Origin: a virus
IMG/VR virus record: IMGVR_UViG_3300009499_000016
Span: 1-43,783 of that record
Direction: 5' to 3' (one strand)
DNA: 43,783 nt
This document shows, piece by piece, positions 13,130 through 21,065 of the stretch; positions within the stretch are counted from its first letter, which is position 1; every line of letters starts with the position of its first letter. The translations under genes and the position numbers were made by a program. The notes beneath the pieces were generated by a model, which was given only the letters and a program-made list of their open reading frames with translations, was not told the DNA's origin and searched no databases.

Positions 13130-14131
13130 ATGGCAGATACAAAGATAGAGTGGGCTGATAAAGTCTGGAACCCTATTGCAGGATGTACGAAGTGTTCGCC
13201 CGGTTGTTTGAATTGCTATGCCGAGAGGATGGCACATCGACTTAAACATATATGTTTAGCGACAAACAATAATCCTCAATATTTGGGCAAAACAGATGAT
13301 GATGGTCATTGGACGGGCGAAGTTGAGTGTTGTGATTGGATACTTGACCAACCTCTGCACTGGCGCAAGCCCAAACGAATATTCGTATGCTCCATGAGCG
13401 ATTTGTTCCACAAGAAAGTGCCGTTTGGTTTTATAAATAAAGTTATCAATAGAATATATGATTGTCCACAACATACTTTTCTGATATTAACAAAACGCGC
13501 CAACAGAATGTTAGAATATTATAATCAGGTTCTCAAAGGTTATCTGCAACGTGAAAACATCCAATTCAATCTATCCATATCAACCCAGGCCGAGGCCGAT
13601 AAGAATATCCCCATACTATTACAGATCCCCGCAGCGATTCGAGGGTTGAGTATTGAGCCGATGCTGGGGCCGATAGATTTAATAGGCAAAGATAAATCAA
13701 GAATGGGGAAAACTGGATATTTACCAAACTATTTTACTCCATTTTTTTGCAATGATTGTGGAAGACATCTTTCACGACCACCAACTCAAGTTACTGAACT
13801 CTGTCGATATTGTGGAAGTATGAGCGCGAAAGAAAGAAAATCAATATCTTGGGTAGTAGTCGGTGGTGAATCCGGACCTGGAGCCAGGTATTGTAATATT
13901 GAGAATATCCGTTCAGTGGTTCGGCAATGCAAAGTAGCAGGCGTTCCAGTATTTGTCAAACAGATTCACTTGTGGAAGCTAAACGAAACAGATAGACTTT
14001 TTGAAACAAAAAACGATGCCCTATTCTATTCCTGCAGAATATTACATCCCGAAATAAAGTGGGTGTTAATTAAAGACATAAACCAATTTCCAGAAGATTT
14101 AAGAATACAGCAATTACCTGAAAGGAGGTGA
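13130..14131 (+). CDS. Phage Gp37/Gp68 family protein (DUF5131, 333 aa)
   Basis: Family hallmark at the N-terminus: KIEWADKVWNPIAGC, then CSPGCLNCYAE, a radical-SAM-like Cys cluster; then RIFVCSMSDLFH and a C-terminal WVVVGGESGPGAR. A zinc-ribbon-like insert (CNDCG...CRYCG) lies at about 205-236. Start ATG 13130 follows GAAAGGATGAATA; an in-frame ATG at 13097 has no ribosome site. The biochemical role of this family in phages is not established. Confidence 0.85.
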   Translation: MADTKIEWADKVWNPIAGCTKCSPGCLNCYAERMAHRLKHICLATNNNPQYLGKTDDDGHWTGEVECCDWILDQPLHWRKPKRIFVCSMSDLFHKKVPFGFINKVINRIYDCPQHTFLILTKRANRMLEYYNQVLKGYLQRENIQFNLSISTQAEADKNIPILLQIPAAIRGLSIEPMLGPIDLIGKDKSRMGKTGYLPNYFTPFFCNDCGRHLSRPPTQVTELCRYCGSMSAKERKSISWVVVGGESGPGARYCNIENIRSVVRQCKVAGVPVFVKQIHLWKLNETDRLFETKNDALFYSCRILHPEIKWVLIKDINQFPEDLRIQQLPERR

Positions 14132-14199
14132 TGTCTAACGACTTAGGCAAAAAGGCCCAAAGTAAAAACAGTGTGTGCTTAAAGGTACGAAGGCCGTAA
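14131..14199 (+). CDS. Possible 22-residue peptide
   Basis: ATG 14131 overlaps the previous stop and follows the strongest ribosome box of the window (AAAGGAGGTG) with only about 3 bases of spacing. The 3' end runs into the terminator stem. Uncertain. Confidence 0.25.
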   Translation: MSNDLGKKAQSKNSVCLKVRRP

Positions 14200-14221
14200 A
14201 ATAGAAATTGCGGTCTTTTTT
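14190..14221 (+). terminator. Intrinsic terminator ending the early operon
   Basis: AAGGCCG (14190-14196) / CGGTCTT (14211-14217), including one G-T pair, 14-nt loop, followed by a T run. It separates early from late genes. Confidence 0.8.
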
Positions 14222-14307
14222 CTGAAATATAAGAAACGGTAAAATAAGGACTTATAAAGAACTAAAGCAGAATTATGATAGAAAAAGACAAAATAGTTAT
14301 ATTTAGG

Positions 14308-14336
14308 TTGACAGGTTATTAAGTAGTTTGTAATTT
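14308..14336 (+). promoter_or_regulatory. Sigma70-type promoter for the packaging/late genes
   Basis: Perfect TTGACA (14308-14313), 17-base spacer, TAATTT (14331-14336). It lies between the 14.2 kb terminator and the first late gene, leaving a leader of about 15 bases. Confidence 0.75.
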
Positions 14337-14357
14337 GTAAGTGCAAGGATGCAGAAA

Positions 14358-14510
14358 ATGAAAAAGCTGAATCCAAGACAATATAGGCTTGACGATTATC
14401 CATATCGAGAGCACACTCAAAGGTACAGACTTAACGACTCTGCCCGCGAAGCGAGAATCAAGGCAAATGAGCAGCGAGTACAAGAATGGACGAGCCAAAC
14501 CAAAACATAA
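14358..14510 (+). CDS. Small basic protein (50 aa)
   Basis: ATG 14358 lies 8 bases after AAGGA (an ATG at 14349 is too close to the box). Rich in Arg, Tyr and Gln, probably a nucleic-acid-binding helix. The stop overlaps an ATG of the next gene (TAATG at 14508). Confidence 0.5.
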   Translation: MKKLNPRQYRLDDYPYREHTQRYRLNDSAREARIKANEQRVQEWTSQTKT

Positions 14511-14716
14511 TGATACACGAGGAGATTGAAGGCTTGATGAGCCAGGTGAATGAAAAGATTGAAGATTTGGATGTAGGTGTATTTGGTGCAGTGCCAATTG
14601 ATTTTGATGTGAGTGGAAAAATGAATGAGCGCGCAAGGTTAAAGGGCCAAGCCCTTGAAGAAATAGACTTATTCCAGAAAACAACGCTTTTTGAGCTTAG
14701 GAAAGCTTTTGAATGA
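14486..14716 (+). CDS. Hypothetical acidic helical protein (up to 76 aa)
   Basis: Frame open from ATG 14486; the true start may be ATG 14510, which overlaps the previous stop. Helical, acidic, with conserved-looking FDVSGKMNERARLKGQALEEIDLF in its second half. First genes before terS; no family named. Confidence 0.5.
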   Translation: MDEPNQNIMIHEEIEGLMSQVNEKIEDLDVGVFGAVPIDFDVSGKMNERARLKGQALEEIDLFQKTTLFELRKAFE

Positions 14717-14729
14717 GGATGGACGAAGT

Positions 14730-15167
14730 GTGAGTAACCTACAAATAACGAAACTTGGCATTATAAAGGGTGGTAACTGTGAGAAATGGTTCAAGGCTCG
14801 CAGCAATCGCGAAGTGGGAGTCAGAATGGCCATTGATTGGCTTCTCAATCATAACTGCATTAACATCAATAAGGGGATGTGTAAGATAGTGAAAGTTCCC
14901 ACAAAGTTACATTCTCTCAAATGGGTAATTAACTTTTGTAATTCGAGTGATATTGAAATAGGTTGGCGTAGATTTATCTCTGAGATTGCTATTCCTTTAT
15001 ATAAAAAAGGCAAAGAGTTTAAGTTAACCCAACTTAAAAAATGGGGTGCTGATAAAGCAGCTTTAGAATTTGCTCTCATGGCCTCGATAAAAAATTATGA
15101 AATGATTTATAGCGTACCTCATAGAGACGAACTATATAAGAAGTGGAAGCCACTGGAGAATAAATGA
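14730..15167 (+). CDS. Hypothetical protein upstream of terS (about 145 aa)
   Basis: Start uncertain: GTG 14730 follows GAGGA with good spacing, and a TTG at 14691 is also in frame. Basic helical protein with WLLNH and LKWVINF blocks. Position suggests packaging or host takeover, but nothing is recognised. Confidence 0.55.
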   Translation: MSNLQITKLGIIKGGNCEKWFKARSNREVGVRMAIDWLLNHNCININKGMCKIVKVPTKLHSLKWVINFCNSSDIEIGWRRFISEIAIPLYKKGKEFKLTQLKKWGADKAALEFALMASIKNYEMIYSVPHRDELYKKWKPLENK

Positions 15168-15177
15168 AGGACTAAGT

Positions 15178-15735
15178 ATGACAGAAGAACAGAAACATCC
15201 TGGAGGACGGCCAACTAAATATGAATATGATTATAACAGACAAGCGTTAATCCTTGCTGAAAAAGGATTTACAGATAAGGATATTGCAGAAGTTTTTGAA
15301 GTTACTGAGCAGACGATAAATAATTGGAAAAATCAGTTTCCTCAGTTTTTTGAGTCCTTAAAAAAGGGAAAGCAGATTGCTGATAAGAAAGTGACACAAT
15401 CTCTTTATTTTAGGGCTTTGGGGTATTCTCATCCCGAAGTACATATTAGTAATTACCAAGGTGATGTAACTAAAACAGATATTATAAAGCATTATCCACC
15501 AGACCCAGTATCTATGATATTCTGGCTCAAGAACCGTGATAAAAATAACTGGAGAGATGACAAGAATCTCAATATAGGCGGGCAAGAGGACAATCCTTTG
15601 AATATAAGCATAACAGTAAATAAGGTCGAGAAAGTTCCTGAGAGGCCACATGAGGACGTAGAAGCGAAAGAAAGGGAGCATGAGGCTTATATTGCAAGAT
15701 ATAGTAATAGTTCTCCTGAGGAGGAGACTGTGTAA
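15178..15735 (+). CDS. terS: Terminase small subunit (185 aa)
   Basis: Recognises phage DNA for packaging and stimulates TerL. Begins with HPGGRPTKY, frequent in TerS proteins, followed by a helix-turn-helix at about 35-60 (TDKDIAEVFEVTEQTINNWK). The middle has the typical ALGYSHPE and PPDPVSMIFWLKNRDKNNWR blocks; the tail is acidic. The stop overlaps the terL start (TAATG), giving coupled synthesis. Confidence 0.88.
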   Translation: MTEEQKHPGGRPTKYEYDYNRQALILAEKGFTDKDIAEVFEVTEQTINNWKNQFPQFFESLKKGKQIADKKVTQSLYFRALGYSHPEVHISNYQGDVTKTDIIKHYPPDPVSMIFWLKNRDKNNWRDDKNLNIGGQEDNPLNISITVNKVEKVPERPHEDVEAKEREHEAYIARYSNSSPEEETV

Positions 15736-16613
15736 TGCCATTAACAGGACAGGCTAAGACAGATTATCAACGAGAGTATATGCATAAACGTAGGTCTAAC
15801 ACAAATGAAAGCAGAAGAATGAGAAACTTTCACATAGACTTTAGCGTGAAGCAATCCAAGGCTTATGATTACTGGATGCAGAATGATATAGCCCTGGAGC
15901 TTCTCTATGGAGGGGCAAAATATGGCGGCAAGAGCTACGGTGGCTGTCTATTGGTATATCTGGAGGCCGTAAGACTTGCCAAGGAGCATGTTAAGAAAAG
16001 ACCTGCCTATCCGATACCTGTAGGCTTTATGGGCAGGAAGGTCGGTAAGGACTTTTACGATACCACCTTCGAGTCTTGGAAGAAGGCCATACCCGGCGAT
16101 TGTTACAGATTAAAAGGCCAGCCAGTTGAGATAATTATTGAGGAAAGGGTTAAGATATTGACGGGCGGCCTTGATAATAGGGAGACGGTCAATAAGTTCA
16201 ATAGTGCAGAATTGGCCTTTTATTTCTTAGATCAAGCCGAGGAGACTCTTAAAGATGATATAAGTCTATTGAGGACGGCTACCTTCTGGCGATTGTCTCT
16301 GGGTGGGGTCAAGATACCCGGTAAGGGGTTGCTGACGGCGAATCCAGCCCAGTGCTGGTTAAAGCAGGAGTTTATAGATACAACTGAAGTTCCTGAGCAT
16401 TTACCACAGACTGTGGGGATGCCTGATGTTCGTCATTTTGTTAATAATGGTATGTTGGAAAATCCTTATGGAGTGGAAGAATATAGAAAGTTGCTTAGAG
16501 AGCTTGCAGTAAGTATTCCTCGTCTGAAATATTTAGTTACAGGTAAGTGGGAAGATTACAAAAGAGCAACATCATTAAAGTTTTCCCTTACCCAAAAAAG
16601 CAGGAGTTTATAG
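15735..16613 (+). CDS. terL: Terminase large subunit, ATPase part (292 aa, frame broken)
   Basis: Packaging motor ATPase. Walker A is GGAKYGGKS (59-67); Walker B with catalytic acid is FYFLDQAEE (162-170); coupling motif region near LLTANP (199-204). After KQEFID (210-215) the sequence continues through NPY..EY..YLVTGKW (243-272), then hits TAG 16611-16613. The nuclease half follows in another frame from 16630. A 19-bp direct repeat brackets residues 210-292, so the tail may derive from a duplication. Functional only if the two halves associate or a +1 shift joins them. Confidence 0.85.
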   Translation: MPLTGQAKTDYQREYMHKRRSNTNESRRMRNFHIDFSVKQSKAYDYWMQNDIALELLYGGAKYGGKSYGGCLLVYLEAVRLAKEHVKKRPAYPIPVGFMGRKVGKDFYDTTFESWKKAIPGDCYRLKGQPVEIIIEERVKILTGGLDNRETVNKFNSAELAFYFLDQAEETLKDDISLLRTATFWRLSLGGVKIPGKGLLTANPAQCWLKQEFIDTTEVPEHLPQTVGMPDVRHFVNNGMLENPYGVEEYRKLLRELAVSIPRLKYLVTGKWEDYKRATSLKFSLTQKSRSL

Positions 16614-16615
16614 AT
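16361..16615 (+). repeat. 19-bp direct repeats inside terL
   Basis: AAAGCAGGAGTTTATAGAT at 16361-16379 and 16597-16615, offset 236 bp (not a multiple of 3). In both copies one frame reads KQEFID. Each contains an AGGAG box, and the second is followed by ATG. The bracketed segment encodes a TerL-like piece similar to the start of the downstream ORF. Confidence 0.8.
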
Positions 16616-16629
16616 GTCGCAGCGTAACT

Positions 16630-17469
16630 ATGGAAGATAAGACAATACATCGTAAATTTATTCAGGCTCTACCGAGCGATAACCCTTATTTATCACAGGA
16701 GTATATTGGGGTCTTGAAGGAGACTTTTGCCCACAGGCCGGAGCTATTAGAGGCTTATCTGTACGGTTCTTGGGATGCTTTAGAGGGTGCAGACCAGATA
16801 ATCAAGGCCCAATGGCTGCGGGAGGCCGCAGGTAAGACGATACAGGGCTTATCAAGGCATCCGAGGTTAGCTTGTGATACTGCAGGATTTGGTGATGATG
16901 AGACGGTTATAATGTATGCCGAGACCACAGACATCGAGGAACAGTGGATAATGCCTTATTGTGATTTTCCGGTCTTGGTGGACAAGCTGGCCCAGTTAAG
17001 TGTCCTCAAGCATAACTGCCCTATCGCTTTGGAGCAGACGGGTGGAGATATAGGATTTTGTGCTGCCCGTTCATTATCGGCCCAAGGTAAGAAGGTTATT
17101 ATATATACCCCACAGGGAAAGTCGGGCCGTCCGAATATGTTTTATAACTTGCGCTCGGAGATATGGAGCACAGGGGCCGAGAAATTATCCAGGGGCCATG
17201 TCCAGTTGAAGATGGAGGATTTGAGCCAGTCCGACCGTGACAAGGTTATAAGGCAGTTGACCACGCCCAAATACAAATATAGGAACGGCAAGACTTTAGT
17301 AGAGCCTAAGTCGGAGATAAAGAAAAGGCTGGGTAATAGTCCGGATAGAGGCGATTGTTACGTGATTTTACTGTGGAGTTACGACAAAGCTCCAGCTATA
17401 GATGATTTTCGAGTATATGAAGAGGACATGAGCGTGGCCGATAGCTATGCCACAGTGAGTGTGATATGA
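16630..17469 (+). CDS. terL: Terminase large subunit, nuclease part (279 aa)
   Basis: RNase H-like headful or site-cutting nuclease of the terminase. DNPY (17-20) and YLYGSWDA (43-50) are the usual linker motifs. The acidic triad is visible as RLACDTAG (D83), ALEQTGGD (E135) and a late DRGDCY. The frame is open back to 16579, so the ATG at 16630 is only one possible start; a weak AGGAG box lies about 25 bases upstream. C-terminus ATVSVI is repeated after the next small gene (17603). Confidence 0.85.
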   Translation: MEDKTIHRKFIQALPSDNPYLSQEYIGVLKETFAHRPELLEAYLYGSWDALEGADQIIKAQWLREAAGKTIQGLSRHPRLACDTAGFGDDETVIMYAETTDIEEQWIMPYCDFPVLVDKLAQLSVLKHNCPIALEQTGGDIGFCAARSLSAQGKKVIIYTPQGKSGRPNMFYNLRSEIWSTGAEKLSRGHVQLKMEDLSQSDRDKVIRQLTTPKYKYRNGKTLVEPKSEIKKRLGNSPDRGDCYVILLWSYDKAPAIDDFRVYEEDMSVADSYATVSVI

Positions 17470-17625
17470 GAAAATTCGAAGATATTACCGAGAACGAATT
17501 GGATATTATTATGGAAGAATGGATAGGTAGAATTATAGTTGTATGGAAGATTATTGTAGGCACACTGGTAATAGCTTGTCTTATTAAGTATCTGGTGACG
17601 TAATGCCACGGTGAGTGTGATATGA
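17447..17625 (+). repeat. 23-bp direct repeat at the terL end
   Basis: A 23-bp unit beginning ATGCCAC and ending GTGATATGA lies at 17447-17469 and 17603-17625 with one mismatch. The first copy is the terL C-terminus (ATVSVI, stop). The second copy follows the inserted 45-residue gene and supplies the start of the next gene. This is what a cassette insertion with duplicated gene end would leave. Confidence 0.85.
17466..17603 (+). CDS. Small membrane protein (45 aa) between repeat copies
   Basis: ATG 17466 overlaps the terL stop. Acidic N-terminus, then a long hydrophobic segment of about 20 residues (IIVVWKIIVGTLVIACLI). It lies exactly between two 23-bp repeats. Holin-like by size, but no support beyond topology. 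Confidence 0.5.
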   Translation: MRKFEDITENELDIIMEEWIGRIIVVWKIIVGTLVIACLIKYLVT

Positions 17626-17822
17626 TAAACGCAAAACCCAAACTACTAAAACCAGAAAGAATAATTGAACTTTATAAAATTTATACAATTACAGACCAGT
17701 TATTTGAGGGGAGTACGATGCTTGAGATTTTCGAGCATATTGCAGCCTTAACGAAAGTAATAAAAGAGAGAGACCAACAATTAGTTAGTATTATCAATGC
17801 CAAGAAAAAAGAAACCGACTGA
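17622..17822 (+). CDS. Hypothetical helical protein (66 aa)
   Basis: ATG 17622 lies in the second repeat copy, with GTGAG as ribosome box. Helical, charged, overlaps the portal start by 26 bases. Unknown. Confidence 0.5.
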   Translation: MINAKPKLLKPERIIELYKIYTITDQLFEGSTMLEIFEHIAALTKVIKERDQQLVSIINAKKKETD

Positions 17823-19554
17823 CGAATACTACGTTGCATACGTAGAGAAGTGCTGGAATGAAGGCCAGGACTCTGCCAAGCCCCGGCGGACGGTTTGGGA
17901 GGAGTTATGGCAATTATATCAGAACAAGCAGGATTGGAGCAACAAGAAGGGTTGGCAGAGCAAATGTTTCATACCCAAGACGTTTATGCAGGTCGAGAAG
18001 GCCTCTGGTGAGGTCAAGAGGGCGGTAATACAGACCCGCAAGCTCTTTAAGATGGAATTGGACGATTACGAGGACAGGCAGGTTTTGGCTGACCTGGAGG
18101 AGCAGTTGCGTCTCGATGAAGATGCGGATGGGATGGGCGAATTGAAAATTGCCATAGAGAAGGTCAAGACCAACATAGACTTGCGTAAGAATCGAATGAT
18201 GATAGCCGAGAAGGGTTTTAAGCGGAGTCTAAGACGGACGAATTTGACTAATATATACTCGGAGATGGTCAAGGTGGCGTTTCTTTTGGGATTGGGCGTG
18301 CCGAAGGTCTTATGGGACAAGAAGAACAAACGCACCAAGTACGAGAATGTGGACATTATGAATTTATCTATCTGTCCGGACTATATGCCTTTTCAGGAGG
18401 AGAGGCCGAAGTATATAGTAGAACGCAAGGAGATGGATTTAGCCGTATTCTTAAAGAGGGTCAAGGATGAACCCTCGGCCTGGAAGGTTAAAGAGGCCAA
18501 AGATATTGAGGAGGACGCTCCTATTGAAAAGGAGATGAAAAAGAGACAGAGGAGGGGTTTGGGCCAATATACTCCCGTCTCTAAGAAAGTTGAGTTGAAG
18601 GAGTTTTGGGGCGATGTAATATCAGAGGACGGCAAGGACATCGAGGAGAATCTTCTCATAATGGTAGCGAACAAGAAGCATCTCGTGCGCAAGCAGGAGA
18701 ATCCTTTTAGGCATAAGAGACCGCCTTACGTAATGACAATGCCCTTGGTATATCCGCATAGGGGCACGGACGGCACGAGTCTGATAGCTCCCCAGGTCAA
18801 ATTGCAATACCTAATGAATAATATTGTCAATCTTTACGTTGATAACTTGAATTTTTCCATCAATAAGGTTTATGAGGCCAATCCTTCCGACTTTATGGAG
18901 CCGCAGGCTTTAACAGCCATCTACCCTGGAAAGGTGCTCAAGAAAAACGTATCGGGGGCAGGGCCGTCTCTTCAGGAGGTTCCCACTACTCCGGTAGGCA
19001 GGGACGCTTTGGCGGCGATAGAGCTAATTGACAGGTTCCAGCAGGAGGGTTCCAATGTCACCGAGTTTGTCAGTGGTATGCCGGGCAAGAAGTCCAAGAC
19101 TTTAGGTGAAGTGCAATTAAAGACGGCCCAATCGAGGGGCTTATTCGATGTTATCGCCCGCGATTTAGAGGAGAACTCTCTTAGGCCGCTATTGGAGATG
19201 TCTTATGATTTATACGTTCAATTCTCGGATTACGAATCAAGGGAGGACAATTATATTTTCAGCGTCGGCGGTCTGTCTTTGATGATAATGCAGAAGGAGC
19301 TGGTCGATAGGGTCGGTCAGGTATTAGCAATGGCCTTGCAGAGTCCTGTTTTAGACAAGATGACCGACACCGCCGATTTATATAAGAAATTCTTGAGCAT
19401 TTACAATCTTTCGGACGTTTATGTCGAGCCGGAGACTATGACTGAGAAGATAACGCCCGAACAGCAGATGTCGATACAGCAAAAGGCTGAGTCTGACGCC
19501 AAGCGGGAAGTGGCGGGAATGCCGGAAGATAAGATAGTGAAAATGACGGGATAA
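17797..19554 (+). CDS. Portal protein, podovirus type (585 aa)
   Basis: Dodecameric DNA gate at the capsid vertex, docked by terminase and tail. Length and helix-rich plan match short-tailed phage portals. Typical wing/stem features include FIPKTFMQVEKASG (about 58-71), a middle charged domain, then TSLIAPQVKLQYLMNNIVNLYVDN (stem/clip helices, about 328-351) and a C-terminal region EFVSGMPGKKSKTLGEVQ. It follows TerL and precedes scaffold and coat. No lytic or protease domain seen. Confidence 0.85.
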   Translation: MPRKKKPTDEYYVAYVEKCWNEGQDSAKPRRTVWEELWQLYQNKQDWSNKKGWQSKCFIPKTFMQVEKASGEVKRAVIQTRKLFKMELDDYEDRQVLADLEEQLRLDEDADGMGELKIAIEKVKTNIDLRKNRMMIAEKGFKRSLRRTNLTNIYSEMVKVAFLLGLGVPKVLWDKKNKRTKYENVDIMNLSICPDYMPFQEERPKYIVERKEMDLAVFLKRVKDEPSAWKVKEAKDIEEDAPIEKEMKKRQRRGLGQYTPVSKKVELKEFWGDVISEDGKDIEENLLIMVANKKHLVRKQENPFRHKRPPYVMTMPLVYPHRGTDGTSLIAPQVKLQYLMNNIVNLYVDNLNFSINKVYEANPSDFMEPQALTAIYPGKVLKKNVSGAGPSLQEVPTTPVGRDALAAIELIDRFQQEGSNVTEFVSGMPGKKSKTLGEVQLKTAQSRGLFDVIARDLEENSLRPLLEMSYDLYVQFSDYESREDNYIFSVGGLSLMIMQKELVDRVGQVLAMALQSPVLDKMTDTADLYKKFLSIYNLSDVYVEPETMTEKITPEQQMSIQQKAESDAKREVAGMPEDKIVKMTG

Positions 19555-19555
19555 T

Positions 19556-19756
19556 ATGATGAAGAAACCGAGAATTATTGAGGGTAAAATCATAGAAACA
19601 CAGAAGCCAAATGAGATTTATTTAGCTCTTTATAAGACAGGTAGTGGATGGCAGGTATCAGGAGTAATATATCACAAGCCAAATGAGGTTGCTGAGAATC
19701 TTATCGCATTTGGTCCAAAGCAAATTCTCATTATAAAAGTGGAAATCCCAGGATAA
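19556..19756 (+). CDS. Hypothetical small beta-rich protein (66 aa)
   Basis: Two adjacent ATGs (19556, 19559) just after the portal stop. Predicted beta fold (YLALYKTGSGWQVSGVIYH). Not recognised. Confidence 0.45.
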   Translation: MMKKPRIIEGKIIETQKPNEIYLALYKTGSGWQVSGVIYHKPNEVAENLIAFGPKQILIIKVEIPG

Positions 19757-19766
19757 GGAGTTAGAA

Positions 19767-20003
19767 ATGGCAAGCACAGGACAAATAAGAATCGAAAAGA
19801 GATTAGATGAGCTTGAGGCCCGTGTCAAGTGCCTTGAGAGCAGTTATGTTAGAGTACCTCAAGTACCGATAACACAAGAAGCTACTTTAACAGAAATTCT
19901 TACGGGAAAACCACCAGAAAAGGAGACAAAAAATGTCGAACAAGATAACGGGGCCGACCCTGGAGACCCAACGGTCGAAGATGACAATCAAGTCAACAGT
20001 TAA
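19767..20003 (+). CDS. Acidic coiled-coil protein (78 aa)
   Basis: ATG 19767 follows AAGGAGTTAGAA. N-terminal helix IEKRLDELEARVKCLE is a clear short coiled coil; the tail is acidic and disordered. Overlaps the next, strongly basic gene by 71 bases; the charge contrast suggests the products could bind each other. Confidence 0.5.
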   Translation: MASTGQIRIEKRLDELEARVKCLESSYVRVPQVPITQEATLTEILTGKPPEKETKNVEQDNGADPGDPTVEDDNQVNS

Positions 20004-20343
20004 GGTAAAGAAGACAGCAGGCAAGCCGACCGTTAAGACTTCGGACAATGCGATGCCAGAGAGAAAGCACGCCGAGAGGCCGTGGAATCAGAACAGGCCG
20101 AAGAAAGGCGTAGCGGGTACAGGCATAAAGTCAATTAGCAAGATTAAAAACTTTGCGAAATTAACTGCCGCTCCGAACCCTGATTATTCGGGCAAGACTG
20201 CCCACCTGGCGCCTGGTGTTCCCAACACCTCTGCAATAAAAAAGGGTTATACCGCGCCTGGGGTTAGTTCTAAGAAGATTCGTGGCGGCAGTACGGATGA
20301 GGAAGGAGACGCTCCGGCCCAGTCGGCTTATAGCTCGGCTTAG
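19933..20343 (+). CDS. Lys-rich basic low-complexity protein (136 aa)
   Basis: ATG 19933 follows AAAGGAGACAAA (ribosome box inside the previous gene). Very rich in Lys, Thr, Ser, Pro and Gly, no hydrophobic core; repeated APG/APGV elements (LAPGVPNT, TAPGVSS). Probably disordered and nucleic-acid-binding; located between portal and coat, so it may be packaged with DNA. Confidence 0.5.
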   Translation: MSNKITGPTLETQRSKMTIKSTVKVKKTAGKPTVKTSDNAMPERKHAERPWNQNRPKKGVAGTGIKSISKIKNFAKLTAAPNPDYSGKTAHLAPGVPNTSAIKKGYTAPGVSSKKIRGGSTDEEGDAPAQSAYSSA

Positions 20344-20344
20344 G

Positions 20345-20614
20345 ATGGACGAAGTATTGAAATATACTGTGTATAAATGGCTAAAAGGCATAAGGTTAAG
20401 ATTGTGGCTTTGGTGGACTCGACCAATTAAATGTAAGTTTGGTTTTCACGTAAGAAGCGAAGGTGAGTTTGGTTATGCCTTGTGTTCGGGTGTTATTACA
20501 TTTTATTGTAAAAGATGCCAAAAAGCCATAAAAACAACGCCTCTTGACGATTGCGATTTGACTTCAAGCGAAAGGTTGCAATTTATAATGAAATTAAAAG
20601 AGAATTGGTCGTAG
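20345..20614 (+). CDS. Hypothetical protein with CxxC (89 aa)
   Basis: Start chosen at ATG 20345 directly after the previous stop. Aromatic/basic N-terminal segment (LRLWLWW) and a CKRCQ pair near residue 56. Unknown. Confidence 0.45.
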   Translation: MDEVLKYTVYKWLKGIRLRLWLWWTRPIKCKFGFHVRSEGEFGYALCSGVITFYCKRCQKAIKTTPLDDCDLTSSERLQFIMKLKENWS

Positions 20615-20615
20615 G

Positions 20616-20792
20616 ATGAACCAAAAGAAAAAGATAAAAGAATTGTTGGAAAGTGCAATTTTAGATAATGATTCAGTTAATGCCACTTTATATCGAACAG
20701 GTGGCTATGATACTGAAAAATATTGTTTTATCAATCTTGAAAAGTATAACCAAGCTCTCGCTCTCTTGAACACCAAAGCCACGGGAGAATAA
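20616..20792 (+). CDS. Hypothetical small protein (58 aa)
   Basis: ATG 20616 follows TAGG. Helical with a Lys-rich N-terminus. Ends KATGE; the next protein ends KAATGE from a 15-bp repeat. Confidence 0.45.
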   Translation: MNQKKKIKELLESAILDNDSVNATLYRTGGYDTEKYCFINLEKYNQALALLNTKATGE

Positions 20793-20894
20793 AGGATGAC
20801 AGAAGGTAATACAGGACATACGGCAGAATGCAGATATTATGAAACTGGCAATATTCAAGATTGTGATTGTCAAAAAGCAGCCACGGGAGAATAA
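20778..20894 (+). repeat. 15-bp direct repeat bounding the 20796 gene
   Basis: GCCACGGGAGAATAA at 20778-20792 and 20880-20894. Each copy is a gene end (ATGE, stop) plus a GGGAGAA ribosome box. The unit between is one 32-residue ORF. Confidence 0.8.
20796..20894 (+). CDS. Cys-rich micro-protein (32 aa)
   Basis: ATG 20796 follows GGGAGAATAAAGG. Contains C at 12 and CDC at about 23-25 plus a His, enough for a small metal site. Bounded by 15-bp repeats. Confidence 0.4.
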   Translation: MTEGNTGHTAECRYYETGNIQDCDCQKAATGE

Positions 20895-20900
20895 TAAATA

Positions 20901-21065
20901 ATGCCCTGGAAGGCGAAAGACGCGAAGCATAAGACAAAAAAGGCCAACACCCCTGAAAAGCAGAGTTTGTGGGCGAGGATAGCCAATCAAGCCCTAAGAA
21001 AAGGGGCAAGCGAGGGCAGTGCCATTCGTCAGGCTAACGCGGCGATAGGAAGGATAGGGAAATAA
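20901..21065 (+). CDS. Small basic phage protein, MPWKAKDAKHKTKKA type (54 aa)
   Basis: N-terminus PWKAKDAKHKTKKA and C-terminus AIRQANAAIGR follow a pattern seen repeatedly in small phage proteins near packaging genes. Highly basic N-terminal half, helical C-terminal half. Role unknown. Confidence 0.6.
   Translation: MPWKAKDAKHKTKKANTPEKQSLWARIANQALRKGASEGSAIRQANAAIGRIGK

Noticed and set aside
16594-16600. A-AAA-AAG slippery heptamer in terL as a -1 frameshift site
   Set aside because: It is not in the right codon phase, and a -1 shift leads to a stop after about 10 codons; the nuclease frame needs +1.
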